Assembly (NCBI GenBank): GCA_944472135.2
Contig: OX235270.1
Coordinates: 122,465,842-122,529,841, forward strand
From: Trichobilharzia regenti
Taxonomy: Eukaryota > Platyhelminthes > Trematoda > Strigeidida > Schistosomatidae
DNA: 64,000 nucleotides
Reading direction: 5' to 3'
In this document: positions 62,506 through 64,000 of the stretch, piece after piece
Numbering within the stretch: position 1 is the first letter of the stretch
Layout of the letters: each line of letters begins with the position of its first letter
The notes under the pieces: model-generated
What the model was told of the DNA's origin: nothing
What the model saw: the letters and a program-made list of their open reading frames with translations, nothing else
Databases searched by the model: none
Position numbers and translations under genes: made by a program

Positions 62506-63708
62506 TAATAATAATAATTTACTTCATTTCATAACAGTACCTGTGATGCAGAATGGAATTCTCGGCATTTCACTACAGTATTACATCCAGTTAGTACATT
62601 ATCAATAAATAAAATTCTACATAGAATATGGGTAGTCTCAGTTCATTATGACAACAACCTATCGGCATGTCGGTAGCAAAGCCAAAATTGAACAGAGTGT
62701 TTGAAGGTGTTAGAAAAGTAGGTACTAGGATATTTACTGGCGTAAGCGGCAACAGAAAGGTCGAGATATACAGAGTGTGAGAGAACGAAGAAGAATGTTT
62801 TAAAAGAGTTAGTAAGGAAGAAAGAAACAAAGCAGCACATAACAAAAAAAGAGAGAGAAAAGGAAAAGAAAGAAAGAAAGAAAATGTTGTACCTGTGAAT
62901 GATGTGACTTGGAAAGATGAGATCCATTTGTTCCACTGACTACTTAATAAGTTAAAGGTTTCACACCTAATGCTTTCTTTATCTCACAGAACACGAGCTA
63001 GGTAGGGTATGGATGAGTTTTTGTACTTCCTAGTGCGAGCATATAGTTTTCTACATAGGCAGGTTTCTGGTTTTGCCTGATGAGATATAAGGGGAGAGTT
63101 GTGAATGAAGAGGGTGTTGTGAGTCAGATAAAATGGATTTTGCCAATTTTTCACAAGTTGGTTAAGTGGCACGTAGCTTATCCTGCTGACAACCTTTAAC
63201 ATTCTGCGTAATAAGGTATAGTCTTTCTTCAATAGCCAGCCTTGGAAAAACGAAGGGGGAACAATAGAGAATAATAGGCAGAATACGGGGGTTAACGAAT
63301 TGTAGGAGTAATGGTTGGGTTATACCAGAATGTCTTAACTTCTTGATGTAGAAGGTAGGACGGAATATTTTCTTAGAAATCATCGAGATATGAGACGACT
63401 AGGAAAGATGAGTAGATAGAATGACGCCTAGGTATTTAATTTACGACTTGGTTTCAATTTCAGTGCCATCTATGCTGCACACCTCGTAAGTGCTGACCGG
63501 TTTTTTTAGGTCAGATTTGTGCCTAAAGGTGAAATTGACTGTTTGGCATTTGGAGGGGTTTAGGGTTAGACTGTTTTCCTTGGACCACTGGCTGATTTCT
63601 GATAAAAAGCCGTTTAGTTTAGAGCAGTCACTTTGACATTTGATGGGCAAAGATACAGTCAGGTCGTCGGCATATTTGACAAAATTAATGTCATTTGAAG
63701 ACATTAAT
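62506..63708 (-). mobile_element. 5'-truncated CR1/SR1-type LINE inserted in PLE 5
   Basis: Minus-strand: SSNDINFVKYADDLTVSLPI (catalytic YADD at about 63670), SLTLNPSKCQTVNF, then LGVILSTHL; RPTFYIKKLRHSGI and PILPIILYCSP-type thumb sequence; RRMLKVVSRISYVPLNQLV and RLYARTRKYKNSSIPYLARVL-like C-terminus, stop near 62970; 3' UTR and ATT-repeat tail at 62506-62518. Two frame breaks. The tail and 3' UTR resemble the copy in PLE 2. Confidence 0.82.
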
Positions 63709-63727
63709 TTCAAATGACATTAATTTT
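63681..63727. repeat. Palindrome at the LINE 5' junction
   Basis: 19-bp arms (63681-63699 and 63709-63727), perfect, with a 9-base centre GACATTAAT. One arm is LINE coding sequence (NDINF), the other sits between LINE and PLE. Confidence 0.88.
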
Positions 63728-64000
63728 TTCTATATATCGTCGTTTTTATGCTACCATCTGTTACTCTTTGTATTTTGCAGTATAACACAGGTAGTTCCCT
63801 AATTAAAACCTATATTTCCATTGTGAATTTTATTGAGACTACATGACGGTTTATTTGCGAGAAGAATTTCTCAACATCGTTTTTTCTTCTTATTAATACT
63901 AACATGTCGTCTACACTTCTCCACCAACATTTTATTGATGACCTGAATGGTATACGTGCATACTCTTCCCAAAAAATCCATGAATATGTCAGCTATTATT
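63728..64000 (-). pseudogene. Penelope-like element 5, RT palm (cut by window end)
   Basis: Minus-strand: IIADIFMDFL, a frame-shifted KMLVEKCRRHV (in the position of WWRYVDD), FSQINRHVVSIKFTMEI, RELPVLYCKIQRV and TTIYRK. It joins in order to 62505 downward once the LINE is removed. Confidence 0.75.

Noticed and set aside
62591..62936. Hydrophobic open frames of 84 and 96 residues on the minus strand
   Set aside because: They fall in the 3' UTR of the CR1 LINE, in a T-rich tract; the hydrophobicity reflects base composition.

Overview
The window reads as a block of repeat-dense nuclear DNA from a schistosome-like digenean fluke (Schistosomatidae, species not determined). The reasons are the combination of Sm-alpha-type SINEs that carry a hammerhead ribozyme beside a tRNA-like promoter, Penelope-like elements (PLEs) with GIY-YIG endonucleases, an RTE/Perere-3-type LINE, SR1/CR1-type LINE tails and Gypsy elements, in an AT-rich background with very little host coding sequence. 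Nothing bacterial or viral in layout is present.

Layout. 1-3417: two decayed Gypsy pol genes on the plus strand, the first (with its 3' LTR at 1434-1725) apparently inserted into the second. 3418-7742: non-coding, with Gypsy LTR relics and an Sm-alpha copy. 7747-13971: one complete Gypsy element on the minus strand with about 380-bp LTRs, an AACA target duplication, gag, and a pol broken by an in-frame reverse-transcriptase deletion, a stop and a frameshift. 14-17 kb: tRNA-derived SINE, LTR-like tract and a palindromic Sm-alpha pair. 17-24.5 kb: several PLE copies, one interrupted by a CR1 LINE tail. 25.4-27.6 kb: a disabled, apparently intronless GTPBP1-like GTPase copy. 28-34 kb: Sm-alpha, SINE and PLE fragments. 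34.7-38.6 kb: two exons of a short-chain dehydrogenase gene, probably the only host gene here that may be spliced, with an inverted repeat of about 515 bp flanking the first exon. 40-47.6 kb: PLE relics and SINEs. 47.7-50.8 kb: a nearly full-length RTE LINE whose endonuclease half is open. 51-60 kb: 5'-truncated RTE copies, Sm-alpha copies and SINEs. 60-64 kb: PLE fragments nested with a CR1 LINE.

How the parts relate. The RTE LINE and one SINE family (here SINE-C) share a 3' tail, so the LINE probably supplies the SINE's transposition machinery. Two SINE families (SINE-B and SINE-C) share one tRNA-like head but have different bodies. Two separate hammerhead families occur: the known Sm-alpha type, and one at PLE ends in which the stem I bases covary between copies (GAAC with GTTC, GAGC with GCTC). 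The PLE ribozymes repeatedly sit as outward-facing pairs around PLE fragments. I regard this ribozyme and inverted-arm architecture as the most interesting content of the window.

All family assignments come from motif recognition by eye; no database search was run. Element boundaries without a stated target-site duplication are approximate.
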